Source: Chloroflexota bacterium (lineage in GTDB: Bacteria; Chloroflexota; Limnocylindria; Limnocylindrales; CSP1-4). Taken from it: a stretch of 64,000 nucleotides of DNA. The stretch covers positions 1 through 64,000 of the forward strand of contig JAJYNP010000022.1 in the NCBI GenBank assembly GCA_021786265.1, written 5' to 3'. Below, in pieces: positions 52,338-61,354 of the stretch (positions are counted from its first letter, which is position 1; each line of letters starts with the position of its first letter). The position numbers were made by a program, and so were the translations under genes. The notes beneath the pieces are model-generated. The model did not search any database. It had not been told where the DNA came from and saw only the letters and a program-made list of their open reading frames with translations.

Positions 52338-53780
52338 ATGAGCGACGAGCGGCCCTGGGAGCGCTGGCTCCGGCGGGACCCCGCCACCCCAGAGGGGCCG
52401 CCCGGTCCGGAGCCACCGCCGTGGGGCGACGCCGGCGTGCCCGCGACCCGCGCGGCCGGGTCGCGTCCCGCCCCGGGCGCGGCATCGCACTCGTCGCGCA
52501 TCTGGACGGTCGGCGACGTCACGCGCGCCGTCCGCGAGGTGCTGCGCGCCGAACAGGCGTTCCGGGATCTGTGGGTCGAGGGCGAGGTGGGCCAGGTCAC
52601 GATCAGCGCCGCGGGCCACTGCTACTTCGCGCTCCGGGACGGCCGCGCGCAGCTCGCCTGCGTGTTCTTCCGCGCCCAGCGCGCCGCCAGCCCGTTCGAG
52701 CCGCGCACCGGGCTGCGCGTCGTGGTCCACGGGCGCCTGGACGTCTACGACGCCGCCGGCACGTACCAGCTCTACGTCGAGTCGCTGCAGCCGGCCGGCT
52801 TCGGCGACCTGGCCCTCCGCTTCGAGGCGCTCAAGGCCAGGCTCGCGGCCGAGGGGCTCTTCGAGCCCGCCCGCCGGCGACCCCTTCCTCCGTCACCCCG
52901 CCTGATCGGGGTCGCGACCAGCGCGTCCGGCGCCGTCCTGCACGACATCCTCCACGTGCTCCGCCGCCGCTGGCCGCTGGCGCGCGTGGTGCTGTCGCCC
53001 TGCCAGGTGCAGGGCGACGCGGCACCCGGGACCATCGTCGCGGCCCTCGACCGGCTCTCCCGCTGGCGGGAACCGCTCACCGGCACGCCGCCCGACGTGC
53101 TGATCCTCGCCCGTGGCGGCGGCTCGCTCCAGGACCTCTGGGCGTTCAACGACGAGCGCGTGGTGCGCGCCGTCGCCGCATCGCCGATCCCGGTGGTGAC
53201 CGGTGTCGGGCACGAGACGGACGTGACACTCGTGGACTTCGCGGCCGACGTGCGCGCACCCACTCCGTCCGCGGCCGCCGAGCTGGTGGTGCCATCCCTG
53301 GTCGAGGCCCGGGGCCGGCTGCGGGCGGCTCGCACCCGGCTGGACGGCGTCGCGGCACGCTCGGTGGCAGCGCCACGCGCCGCGCTCGCGGCCGAGCGGC
53401 GGGCGCTCGCACGCCTGCACCCGGCAGCCGTGCTGGCGGGGGAGCGGCAGCACGCGGGGGACCTGCTCGACCGGGGCCGGCGGGCGGTGCAGGCGCGGCT
53501 CGTGGCAGACCGCGCCCGGCTGGATCGGTCCGTGGATCGGCTCCCGCTCCTGGCTCGCGGCCGGCTGGCACGATCCCGCGCCGACCTGGCAGGTGCCGCG
53601 GCGGGGCTCGCCGCGCTGTCGCCGTATGCCACGCTGGAGCGCGGGTACGCGCTGGTGCGGCGCCCGGACGGGCGCCTGCTGACGGACGCATCGGACGCCG
53701 CGGCCGGCGACCCGCTCGACGTCCGCCTGGCACGCGGCGCGTTGGACGTGACCGTGGTCGACGTGCGAGACTCGGCGTGA
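52338..53780 (+). CDS. xseA: Exodeoxyribonuclease VII large subunit
   Basis: 480 residues. A Pro-rich start of about 45 residues precedes the OB-fold domain (WTVGDVTRAVREVLRAEQAF to about 150). The catalytic domain has ILARGGGSLQDLWAFNDERV and PVVTGVGHETDVTLVDFAAD, then a long Ala/Arg/Leu coiled coil (about 320-420) and the ending LERGYALVRRPDGRLLTDA. It degrades single-stranded DNA from either end together with XseB, encoded next with a one-base overlap. Confidence 0.94.
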   Translation: MSDERPWERWLRRDPATPEGPPGPEPPPWGDAGVPATRAAGSRPAPGAASHSSRIWTVGDVTRAVREVLRAEQAFRDLWVEGEVGQVTISAAGHCYFALRDGRAQLACVFFRAQRAASPFEPRTGLRVVVHGRLDVYDAAGTYQLYVESLQPAGFGDLALRFEALKARLAAEGLFEPARRRPLPPSPRLIGVATSASGAVLHDILHVLRRRWPLARVVLSPCQVQGDAAPGTIVAALDRLSRWREPLTGTPPDVLILARGGGSLQDLWAFNDERVVRAVAASPIPVVTGVGHETDVTLVDFAADVRAPTPSAAAELVVPSLVEARGRLRAARTRLDGVAARSVAAPRAALAAERRALARLHPAAVLAGERQHAGDLLDRGRRAVQARLVADRARLDRSVDRLPLLARGRLARSRADLAGAAAGLAALSPYATLERGYALVRRPDGRLLTDASDAAAGDPLDVRLARGALDVTVVDVRDSA

Positions 53781-54121
53781 TGAAGACCGGGACGGAGCGG
53801 GCGGCGCAGACCGACCACGCGGGGGCAGATCGCGGCGGACCGGCCGGCGGCGCCCCCGACGAGGCGATCGCCGCGCTCGGCTTCGACGCCGCCCTCGCGG
53901 AACTCGGTGAGGTGGTCGGCCGGCTCGAGGCCGGTGGCCTGCCGCTGGAGACCTCCATCGCGCTCTACGAGCGGGGCGTGGCGCTGCACGCGCACTGCGC
54001 GCGGCTCCTCGACGACGCGGAGCTTCGTGTCCAGCGGCTGGTCGAGGAGGCGGGAGGCGTCCTCCGTGCGATCGACCTCGCGCCGGACGACGTGGACGAC
54101 GAGGGGACGCCGAGCGCGTAG
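53780..54121 (+). CDS. xseB: Exodeoxyribonuclease VII small subunit
   Basis: 113 residues. The core LGFDAALAELGEVVGRLEAG, then LPLETSIALYERGVALHAHC, matches the 60-80 residue XseB helical hairpin; the first 35 residues are an added low-complexity start and the C-terminus is acidic. ATG 53780 uses the last base of the xseA stop; GTG 53777 is equally possible. Confidence 0.9.
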   Translation: MKTGTERAAQTDHAGADRGGPAGGAPDEAIAALGFDAALAELGEVVGRLEAGGLPLETSIALYERGVALHAHCARLLDDAELRVQRLVEEAGGVLRAIDLAPDDVDDEGTPSA

Positions 54122-54124
54122 AAT
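54119..54124 (+). promoter_or_regulatory. -10 box (TAGAAT) for dxs
   Basis: TAGAAT overlaps the xseB stop. GGAGGA (54144-54149) in the short leader then serves GTG 54154. Confidence 0.45.
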
Positions 54125-54153
54125 TCCGCGATGTCATCTTCCCGGAGGACGCA

Positions 54154-56157
54154 GTGTCGATCCTCGCGTCGCTGACGGGGCCGCGAGACCTCCGCGCGCT
54201 CGACGACGACCAGCTCGAGACGCTCTGCGAGGAGATCCGCCGCACCATCGTCGAGACCGTCGCGGTCACCGGTGGCCACCTGGGCAGCTCCCTGGGGGTG
54301 GTCGAGCTCACCGTCGTGCTGCACCGGCTCCTGGAGTCGCCACGCGACCGGATCGTGTGGGACACCGGGCACCAGGCCTATCCGCACAAGCTGTTGACGG
54401 GACGGCTGGAGCGGTTCCGCACGCTGCGCCAGCTGGGTGGTATCGGCGGGTTCCCGCGGCGAAGCGAGAGCGAGCACGACGTGATGGACGGCGGCCACGC
54501 CGGCACCGGACTCTCCGTCGCCCAGGGTCTGGCCGCCGCGCGCGACCTGCGCGGCACGCACGAACGAATCGTGGCCGTGGTGGGCGACGCGGCGCTGATG
54601 AGTGGCCTGGCGCTCGAGGCGCTGAACGACATCGGGCAGCGGCAGACCAACCTGCTGATCGTCCTCAACGATAACGAGATGAGCATCTCGCCGACCGTCG
54701 GTGCGCTCTCCAACTACCTCAGCGCCATCAAGCTCTCCCAGGCGTGGCAGACCACGAAGGCCGGCTACGACGCCTTCCTCGAGCACATGCCGATCGTGGG
54801 CTCGACGGCCGTCGAGCTGTCCCGGCGGGCGCGGAAGTCGGTCGTGAACTTCGCACAGCAACCGGGCCACCTGTTCGAGGACCTGGGCATCACCTACATC
54901 GGCGTGGTGCCGGGGCACGACCTCAGCGTGCTCGCCTCGACGTTCCGGCGCGCCCTGCGCCTCGAGGGGCCGGTGATCGTGCACGTGCGCACCCAGAAGG
55001 GCCACGGGTACGAGCCGGCCGTGGCGGACCAGGTGGGCTTCCACGGCGCGGCGCTGCCACCGATGGACGTCCCCGGCGTCACCGCCCGGCCGCCCGTCGC
55101 GCACCCCAACGGCGACGGCGACGCGACCCTGTCGGTCGCCCAGGCCGCCGCCGCCGCCCGCAAGCCCCCTACGTACACCTCGGTCATGGCGCAGGAGCTC
55201 CTCGCGATCGCGGCCGCGGATCCCCGCGTGGTCGCGATCACCGCCGGCATGCCGACCGGCACCGGGCTCAACCTCTTCCAGGCCGCGTACCCCGACCGCT
55301 TCTTCGACGTCGGCATCGCCGAGTCGCACGCCGTGACCCTCGCCACGGGGCTCGCGCTCGGCGGCCTCCGGCCGTTCGTGGCGATCTACTCGACGTTCCT
55401 CCAGCGCGCGTTCGACCAGACGGTGCACGACGTGTGCCAGAACGACCAGCCGGTGGTGATCGGCGTGGATCGTGCCGGCCTGGTCGGCGAGGACGGAACC
55501 AGCCACCAGGGCATGTTCACGCTCCCGGCCCAGCGGCAGCTGCCGAACCTCGTGATCGCCTCGCCAAAGGACGAGCAGGAGCTGCGCCGCCTCCTGCGCA
55601 CGGCCTTCGCGCAGCCGCACCCGTTCGCGCTGCACTACCCGCGGGACCCCGGCTGCGACCTGCCGGCCGTCCAGCCGGCCACGATCCCGGTCGGCGAGGG
55701 GGAGTTGCTGCGCGACGGCCGCGACATCCTGTTCGCGGGCTTCGGCCCCATCGTCATGCGTGCGCTGGCCGCGGCCGAGGCGCTGGAGGCCGTGGGCTGG
55801 TCGGTCGGCGTGGTCAACGCCCGCTACGTGCAGCCGCTCGACGAGGCGCTCATCGTCCGGCACGCACTGGGCAAGCAGCTCGTGGTCACCTTCGAGGAGA
55901 GCGTGGATACCGGCGGCTTCGGCTCGGCGGTCCTCGAGGCGATCGCCCGTGCCGGGTTGTCGGACGCGCAGGTGCGCGGCGTCCCGGTCCGGGTCATCGG
56001 GATCCCCGCCGGGCGTTTCGTCGACCACGGCTCGGTGGCCGACCTGCGCCGTACCCTCCGCCTCGACTCCGCCGGGCTCGAGTCCCAGGTGCGCGACGCC
56101 ATCGCGGAGCTCGGCATCGCCCCGTCGCGCCCCGTCCTGGAGGCACGCTCCGCCTGA
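54154..56157 (+). CDS. dxs: 1-deoxy-D-xylulose-5-phosphate synthase
   Basis: A 667-residue thiamine-diphosphate enzyme making the first intermediate of the MEP isoprenoid pathway from pyruvate and glyceraldehyde 3-phosphate. Recognisable are TGGHLGSSLGVVELTVVLH, WDTGHQAYPHKLLTGR, the cofactor-binding VVGDAALMSGLALEAL...NDNEMSIS, HVRTQKGHGYEPA and, in the second half, DVGIAESHAVTLATGLALGG and DRAGLVGEDGTSHQG. GTG 54154 is supported by GGAGGA upstream. In many genomes ispA sits between xseB and dxs; here it is absent. Confidence 0.95.
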   Translation: MSILASLTGPRDLRALDDDQLETLCEEIRRTIVETVAVTGGHLGSSLGVVELTVVLHRLLESPRDRIVWDTGHQAYPHKLLTGRLERFRTLRQLGGIGGFPRRSESEHDVMDGGHAGTGLSVAQGLAAARDLRGTHERIVAVVGDAALMSGLALEALNDIGQRQTNLLIVLNDNEMSISPTVGALSNYLSAIKLSQAWQTTKAGYDAFLEHMPIVGSTAVELSRRARKSVVNFAQQPGHLFEDLGITYIGVVPGHDLSVLASTFRRALRLEGPVIVHVRTQKGHGYEPAVADQVGFHGAALPPMDVPGVTARPPVAHPNGDGDATLSVAQAAAAARKPPTYTSVMAQELLAIAAADPRVVAITAGMPTGTGLNLFQAAYPDRFFDVGIAESHAVTLATGLALGGLRPFVAIYSTFLQRAFDQTVHDVCQNDQPVVIGVDRAGLVGEDGTSHQGMFTLPAQRQLPNLVIASPKDEQELRRLLRTAFAQPHPFALHYPRDPGCDLPAVQPATIPVGEGELLRDGRDILFAGFGPIVMRALAAAEALEAVGWSVGVVNARYVQPLDEALIVRHALGKQLVVTFEESVDTGGFGSAVLEAIARAGLSDAQVRGVPVRVIGIPAGRFVDHGSVADLRRTLRLDSAGLESQVRDAIAELGIAPSRPVLEARSA

Positions 56158-56162
56158 GCCGC

Positions 56163-56912
56163 GTGCGCCTTGACCAGCTCGTGGTCACTCACGGCCTCGC
56201 CGATACACGCTCCAGGGCCCAGGCGCTGCTGCTGGCCGGACGCGTCCGCGTGGGCACGGGCGACGGTGCCCGCACCGACCGCAAACCCGGCGACCTGGTG
56301 GACCCTGCCACGCCGGTCGCGCTGATCGAGCGGGCGCCGTTCGTGTCGCGGGGTGGGGAGAAGCTCGCGGGCGCGCTCGACGCGTTCGGCGTGGACCCTT
56401 CGCGGCGGGTGTGCCTGGACGTCGGCGCGTCCACCGGCGGGTTCACCGACTGTCTGTTGCGGCGCGGCGCGGCGCGTGTCTATGCTCTCGACGTGGGTCG
56501 TGGTCAGCTCGCCTCGTCGCTCCGTGCGGATCCCCGCGTCGTCTCGATGGAACGGACGCATGCGCGTCGCCTCGACCCGTCGGACCCCCAGCACGTGGCC
56601 CTCCCGGAGCGCCCCACGCTCGCGGTCGTCGACGTCTCGTTCATCTCGCTCACGCGGGTCCTGGGGGCCGTGGCGGGCCAGCTTGCCCCGGGTGGCGAGA
56701 TCGTGGCGCTGGTGAAGCCGCAGTTCGAGGCCGGGCCAGGGCGCGCCGCCGGCGGCGTGGTGCGCGACCCGGTGGTCCACCGCGAGGTCCTCGACGCCGT
56801 GCGGGCCTTCGCGACGTCGATCGGGCTCCAGGTGCGCGGCGAGGTCCCGTCGCCGCTGCTGGGGCCGGCGGGCAACCGCGAGTTCTTCCTCCACCTCGCG
56901 GTCCCGGCCTGA
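56163..56912 (+). CDS. tlyA: TlyA family rRNA 2'-O-methyltransferase
   Basis: 249 residues. An S4 RNA-binding domain (VRLDQLVVTHGLADTRSRAQ onward, about 1-60) precedes an FtsJ-type methyltransferase with the AdoMet motif CLDVGASTGGFTDCLL and the catalytic LVKPQFEAGPG. TlyA methylates riboses of 16S and 23S rRNA and thereby affects capreomycin sensitivity. GTG 56163 starts 5 bases after dxs, and its stop shares one base with the nadK start. The dxs-tlyA-nadK-recN order is conserved in Firmicutes and Actinobacteria. Confidence 0.93.
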   Translation: MRLDQLVVTHGLADTRSRAQALLLAGRVRVGTGDGARTDRKPGDLVDPATPVALIERAPFVSRGGEKLAGALDAFGVDPSRRVCLDVGASTGGFTDCLLRRGAARVYALDVGRGQLASSLRADPRVVSMERTHARRLDPSDPQHVALPERPTLAVVDVSFISLTRVLGAVAGQLAPGGEIVALVKPQFEAGPGRAAGGVVRDPVVHREVLDAVRAFATSIGLQVRGEVPSPLLGPAGNREFFLHLAVPA

Positions 56913-57754
56913 TGCGCTTCGGCTTCGCCTTCAACCCGACGATTCCGGCCACGCTCGACCTGCGGGAGCGGGCGCGGGCCTGGTGCGACGAGATGGGCGT
57001 GGAGCGCTGGGACGCGGCGGCCGGGGACGGCGAGGCCCTGGTCGCCGGGCTGCCGGGCACCGACGTGCTGGTGGTGCTGGGCGGTGACGGCACCCTGCTC
57101 CGCGCGGCCCACGCGGTGGCCGTCGCCGAGGCCGACGTCCCCATCCTGGGCGTGAACCTCGGCAAGGTCGGCTTCCTGTCCAAGGCCGAGGCACATGAGC
57201 TGGAGCGCGTCCTGGGGCGGGTCCACGACGGCGACTACGAGCTCGAGGACCGGATGGTGCTGGAGGCCCGCGTGCTGCCGTCCGGCCGCGAGGAGGGGGC
57301 ACGGTCGTTCGTGGCGCTGAACGACGCCGCGATCGTGCGGGCCCGCGAGGCCAGGGTCGTCCGCCTCGAGGTCACGATCGACGGGTCGCACCTGGCCACC
57401 TACATCGCCGACGGCGTCATCGTGGCCACGCCCACCGGCTCCACCGGGTATTCCTTCAGCGCCGGCGGCCCCATCCTGGACCCGACCAGCCGGAACCTCG
57501 TCGTGACCAGCGTGGCCGCGTACCTGAGCGCGATCCGCTCGGTGGTGGTAGGGCCGCGCCATACGGTGCGGGTGCAGGTCCTGGCCGCGTTCGATGTCCT
57601 CGTCAGCATCGACGGGCACGAGGACGTGCTGTTGAACGTGGGCGACGTCGTCGAGGTGCGGGCACGCCAGCGTCCCGTCCGGTTCGTGGAGCCACGGGGC
57701 GCCCCGGCGTTCTGGGACCTGCTCCGCGAGAAGGCGCAGCTTCTTCCCTCGTGA
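56912..57754 (+). CDS. nadK: NAD kinase
   Basis: 280 residues. It phosphorylates NAD to NADP. The GGDGTLLRAAH motif, NLGKVGFLSK, LNDAAIVR and the Gly-rich PTGSTGYSFSAGGPILDP are all intact. ATG 56912 overlaps tlyA by one base, and its stop overlaps recN. Confidence 0.95.
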   Translation: MRFGFAFNPTIPATLDLRERARAWCDEMGVERWDAAAGDGEALVAGLPGTDVLVVLGGDGTLLRAAHAVAVAEADVPILGVNLGKVGFLSKAEAHELERVLGRVHDGDYELEDRMVLEARVLPSGREEGARSFVALNDAAIVRAREARVVRLEVTIDGSHLATYIADGVIVATPTGSTGYSFSAGGPILDPTSRNLVVTSVAAYLSAIRSVVVGPRHTVRVQVLAAFDVLVSIDGHEDVLLNVGDVVEVRARQRPVRFVEPRGAPAFWDLLREKAQLLPS

Positions 57755-59388
57755 CGCTGCTCGAGCTGGACGTCCGCGACCTGGCGCTGATCGAGCGGGT
57801 CCGGCTGGAGCCCGATCCCGGCTTCACCGTCATCACCGGGGAGACCGGGGCCGGCAAGTCGCTGCTGATCGACGCGCTCGTGCTCGTGCTCGGCGCCCGG
57901 GCCGACGCGAGCCTGGTCCGGGCCGGCGCACCGGGCGCGCGGGTGCAGGCGCTCTTCGATCGCGGGCCGGAGCCGCTGATCTGCGTGCGCGAGGTGACGG
58001 CGGCAGGCAGGAGCACCGCCCGCGTGGACGATTCGGCCGTGACGGCCGCCCGGCTGGCCGAGGTCGCTGGTCCCCTCGTGGAGATCCACGGCCAGCACGA
58101 CCAGCAGCAGCTGCTCGACGGTCCGCACCAGCGGGACCTCCTGGACGCGCACGGCGGCCATGCCGCGCTGCGGGCCGCCGCGGCCGCAGCGGTGGAGGCC
58201 TGGCGAGCGAACCGGGCGGCGCTGGAGGCGCTGGAGGGCGACCCACGGGCGGTGGCGCGGCAGCTCGAGCTGCACCGGCACGAGGCGGCCGAGATCGAGG
58301 CGGCCGGCCTCCGACCGGGCGAGGCTGGCGAGATCCGGGAGCGCCTGGCGGCGGCCGCGAGCGCCGCGCAGGTCGCGCGCCTGGTCGCGTCCGTGCGCGA
58401 GCGACTGGCGGGGGAGGGGACGGGGGCGCGAGACATGCTGGCTCGCGTCGCCCGTGATGGCGGCGACCTCGCCCGTCTCGACGGCCGGTTCGCGGGACTG
58501 GCGGATCGGATCGACGCGCTCGTCGCCGAGGCGGACGACGTGGTGTCGGAGCTGCGCCGGGTGGCGGGCGGCCTCGACCACGATCCGGCCACCGTCGCGA
58601 GCCTCGAGGAGCGGCTCGGGCTGATCTATGCGCTCGAGCGCAAGTACGGCCCGGACGAGGAGGCGGTGCTGGCACATGGCGCGTTCGCGCGCTCCGAGGG
58701 CGAACGGCTCCAGGGGCTCGAGGCCGAGCGGGCCGCCCGCGCGGCGGACGATGTGCGGCTGGAGGCCGCGGCCCGCGAGGCGGCAGCGGCCCTGACGGCG
58801 GCCCGCCGCGCCGCCGGGGAACGCCTGGCGGCGGAGGTGTCGCGCGCGCTCGAGACGCTGGGCTTCCGCCAGGCGCGACTCGACGTGGAGCTGGTGCCGG
58901 CCGAGCTGAGCGCCGCGGGCGCCGAGGCGGTGCAGTTCCTGATCGCCCCGAACCCGGGGGAGCCGCCCATGCCGCTCGCGCGGATCGCCTCCGGCGGGGA
59001 GCTCTCGCGGGTCTCGCTCGCGGTGAAGGAGGTGCTCGCCGCCGCCGACGCCACGCCCACGCTGGTCTTCGACGAGATCGACGCGGGGATCGGGGCGCGC
59101 TCGGCGGAGCGGGTGGGGCGGAGCCTGCGGCGCCTGGCCCGCGAGCACCAGGTGCTGTGCGTGACGCACCTGGCGCAGATCGCGGTGCACGCCGACGCTC
59201 ACGTGCGCATCGAGAAGCGCGAGCGGGATGGACGCACGGTCACGGAGGTGCGCCGGCTGGAGGGCGACGAGCGGCTCGCGGAGCTCGCGGTCATGCTGGG
59301 CGGCGAGGGCGGCGGGCCGGCGGCGCGTGCGGCCGCGCAGGAGCTGCTGGAGCGGGCGGCCGGGGATCGCGCCCTCGAGGCGCGGTGA
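57751..59388 (+). CDS. recN: DNA repair protein RecN
   Basis: A 545-residue SMC-like ATPase that acts early in double-strand break repair. The head has Walker A ITGETGAGKSLLIDAL and EIHGQHDQQQLLDG; a coiled coil spans about 145-365. The second half has the ABC signature RIASGGELSRVSLA and Walker B LVFDEIDAGIGARSAERVG. Length is typical. It overlaps nadK and the second xer gene by 4 bases each. Confidence 0.95.
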   Translation: MTLLELDVRDLALIERVRLEPDPGFTVITGETGAGKSLLIDALVLVLGARADASLVRAGAPGARVQALFDRGPEPLICVREVTAAGRSTARVDDSAVTAARLAEVAGPLVEIHGQHDQQQLLDGPHQRDLLDAHGGHAALRAAAAAAVEAWRANRAALEALEGDPRAVARQLELHRHEAAEIEAAGLRPGEAGEIRERLAAAASAAQVARLVASVRERLAGEGTGARDMLARVARDGGDLARLDGRFAGLADRIDALVAEADDVVSELRRVAGGLDHDPATVASLEERLGLIYALERKYGPDEEAVLAHGAFARSEGERLQGLEAERAARAADDVRLEAAAREAAAALTAARRAAGERLAAEVSRALETLGFRQARLDVELVPAELSAAGAEAVQFLIAPNPGEPPMPLARIASGGELSRVSLAVKEVLAAADATPTLVFDEIDAGIGARSAERVGRSLRRLAREHQVLCVTHLAQIAVHADAHVRIEKRERDGRTVTEVRRLEGDERLAELAVMLGGEGGGPAARAAAQELLERAAGDRALEAR

Positions 59389-60470
59389 CACGGCAGCGGG
59401 CGCCCGTGCCTGCCCGCGAACCCCCGGCGGACCTCCGGCGCGCGATCGACGCGTACCTGCTGCACCTGCGCGTCGAACGCGGGTTGTCGCCGCTGACCGT
59501 CCGCTCGTACGCGGGCGACCTGCGGGCCTTCGCGGGATCCGCCCGGGGGATCGCATCCTGGGCCACCAGCGCCGAGCCCGCCAGGCGCTATCTCGCGGAC
59601 CTCGTACGGCCGCCGGACTCCCTGCTGCCCTCGAGTCACCGGCGGAAGGCGGCCGCGATCCGTGCCTTCTACCGGTTCGCCTACGGCGACGAACGGATCG
59701 ACGTCGATGTCGCCGGCGCACTCGATCTGCCTCGCCAGGCGCTCCGGCTTCCCGACGTGCTGGACCGGGACGAGGTGGAGCGCCTCCTGACGGCGGTGCC
59801 GCTGCCGGATGGGCCCGCCCGGACGGAGGACGACGCCACGGCCGTCCGGGATCGTGCGCTCCTCGAGCTGCTGTACGCGTGCGGCCTGCGGATCGGCGAG
59901 GCGCTCGGGCTCGACCGGGACGACCTCTCGCTCGAGGGCGCCTACGTCCGGGTGATCGGCAAGGGCGACCGGGAGCGCCTCGTGCCCGTGGGCGAGCCGG
60001 CGCTCGACGCGCTGGGACGGTGGCTCGACGGTGTGCGCCCCGCATGGCTGCTCAGGGCGCGGCACCGCACGCCTGGCGGGACCAGGCGCCGCCGGGGGGG
60101 CGCGGCGCCTGGCGACGGGACCGGCGGCGCCGCCGGCTCCGGTGACGTGACTGCCACTGCCGGCGGTGCCGGCCCTCCGGCGGCGCCCGCGGGCGACCCG
60201 CTGTTCGTCGGCTCTCGCGGCGCCAGGATGGGGCGCATGGCCGCGTGGCGGGCGATCCAGCGCGCGGCGACGCTCGCGGGGCTCGCGGAGCACGTCACGC
60301 CCCACACCCTGCGACACAGCTTCGCCACGCATCTCCTCGAGGGCGGCGCGGACCTGCGCGTCGTCCAGGAGCTGCTCGGACATGCGAGCATTGGCACGAC
60401 GCAGCTGTACACGCACCTGACCGGGGAACGGATCCGGCAGGTCTACGCGCGGGCCCACCCGCGCGCCTGA
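59385..60470 (+). CDS. Tyrosine recombinase XerC/XerD-like (second copy)
   Basis: 361 residues. Core-binding domain (about 18-110) and catalytic domain with Arg169 (CGLRIGEA), Lys193 (IGKGDRE), His307 and Arg310 (HTLRHSF), His333 (LLGHAS) and Tyr342 (TQLYTHL). A Gly/Ala-rich insertion of about 40 residues (about 228-270) splits the catalytic domain before DPLFVGSRG. The position after recN and before scpA/scpB matches xerD in Gram-positive genomes, so this copy is more likely XerD and the one after topA XerC. The start GTG overlaps recN. Confidence 0.9.
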   Translation: MTRQRAPVPAREPPADLRRAIDAYLLHLRVERGLSPLTVRSYAGDLRAFAGSARGIASWATSAEPARRYLADLVRPPDSLLPSSHRRKAAAIRAFYRFAYGDERIDVDVAGALDLPRQALRLPDVLDRDEVERLLTAVPLPDGPARTEDDATAVRDRALLELLYACGLRIGEALGLDRDDLSLEGAYVRVIGKGDRERLVPVGEPALDALGRWLDGVRPAWLLRARHRTPGGTRRRRGGAAPGDGTGGAAGSGDVTATAGGAGPPAAPAGDPLFVGSRGARMGRMAAWRAIQRAATLAGLAEHVTPHTLRHSFATHLLEGGADLRVVQELLGHASIGTTQLYTHLTGERIRQVYARAHPRA

Positions 60471-60488
60471 GGCAGGAGGGTCGGGGGC

Positions 60489-61268
60489 ATGCGGTACACG
60501 GACTCGCTGCTGGCGGACGGCGAGGTCATCGTCCGCCGGGCGCGCCAGCACTGGCTGGCGCCGATCGTCGAGGGCAGGCGTGCCTGGGTCCTGCTGGTGA
60601 TCGGGCTGCTCGCGCTGGTCGTCGGGCTCTTCCTGAGGGGCGGCACCGACCCGGGGCAGACGATCGGGTCCGTGCTCTCGGTGGTCGCCCTGCTGGCGCT
60701 GGTCGCGGGCCTGGCGCTCGCGGCCTACCACGTCCTCGCGTGGAGGGCCCAGGACTACGTCGTCACGAACCGCCGCGTGGTGCAGGTCGAGGGGATCCTC
60801 AACAAGCGCGCCGCCGACTCGTCGCTGGAGAAGATCAACGACGCGGTCCTGACCCAGAACGTCCTCGGCCGGATCCTGCGCTACGGGGACCTGGAGGTCC
60901 TCACCGCGTCCGAGTCGGCGATCGACCGGTTCCGGATGCTGTCGCGCGCCGCCGACTTCAAGCGCGAGATGCTGAACCAGAAGCACGCCCTGGAGCTCGA
61001 GGTCGCACGCCCACCGAGCCCGCCGCTTCGGGCGGGCCGGCAGGACGCCGATGTCACGCAGTCGCGGCCCGAGTCGCCTGGCGCCGCATCGTTCGCGCAG
61101 CCCGCGGGCGCTCCGCCGCCGCTTCCCGGCGAAGCACCGGCCGGGGCCACTGCCGCATCCGAGCAGATCATGTCCACCCTCGCGCGCCTGGCCGACCTGC
61201 GCGATCGCGGGGCCATCACGCCCGAGGAGTTCGAGCGGAAGAAGGCGGAGCTGCTCGCCCGGCTCTGA
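60489..61268 (+). CDS. Membrane protein with bacterial PH domain and C-terminal SHOCT domain
   Basis: 259 residues. Two membrane helices (about 35-50 and 60-82) are followed by a bPH-2 domain marked by DYVVTNRRVVQVEGILNKR and SLEKINDAVLTQNVLGRILR. A Pro/Ala-rich linker (about 170-225) then leads to a SHOCT helix pair at the end (LADLRDRGAITPEEFERKKA). Such proteins probably bind membrane or peptide partners; no specific role is known. ATG 60489 follows a GCAGGAGG site (about 60472-60479). Confidence 0.85.
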   Translation: MRYTDSLLADGEVIVRRARQHWLAPIVEGRRAWVLLVIGLLALVVGLFLRGGTDPGQTIGSVLSVVALLALVAGLALAAYHVLAWRAQDYVVTNRRVVQVEGILNKRAADSSLEKINDAVLTQNVLGRILRYGDLEVLTASESAIDRFRMLSRAADFKREMLNQKHALELEVARPPSPPLRAGRQDADVTQSRPESPGAASFAQPAGAPPPLPGEAPAGATAASEQIMSTLARLADLRDRGAITPEEFERKKAELLARL

Positions 61269-61317
61269 GCCGGCGGGCGGCACAAGGGGGCGACGTGCCC
61301 CTGCCCGGCGCGCCCGC

Positions 61318-61323
61318 TACCAT
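61318..61323 (+). promoter_or_regulatory. -10 box (TACCAT) for the site-2 protease gene
   Basis: TACCAT overlaps a potential ATG at 61322, which therefore should not be the start. Transcription from about 61330 gives a short leader with GGAGG (61346-61350) before GTG 61355. Confidence 0.45.
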
Positions 61324-61354
61324 GTGCCAGTCGCCCCAGGCAGCCGGAGGTCGC

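Noticed and set aside
61322..61354. ATG 61322 as start of the site-2 protease
   Set aside because: It lies inside the TACCAT -10 box and has no Shine-Dalgarno sequence, whereas GTG 61355 follows GGAGG.
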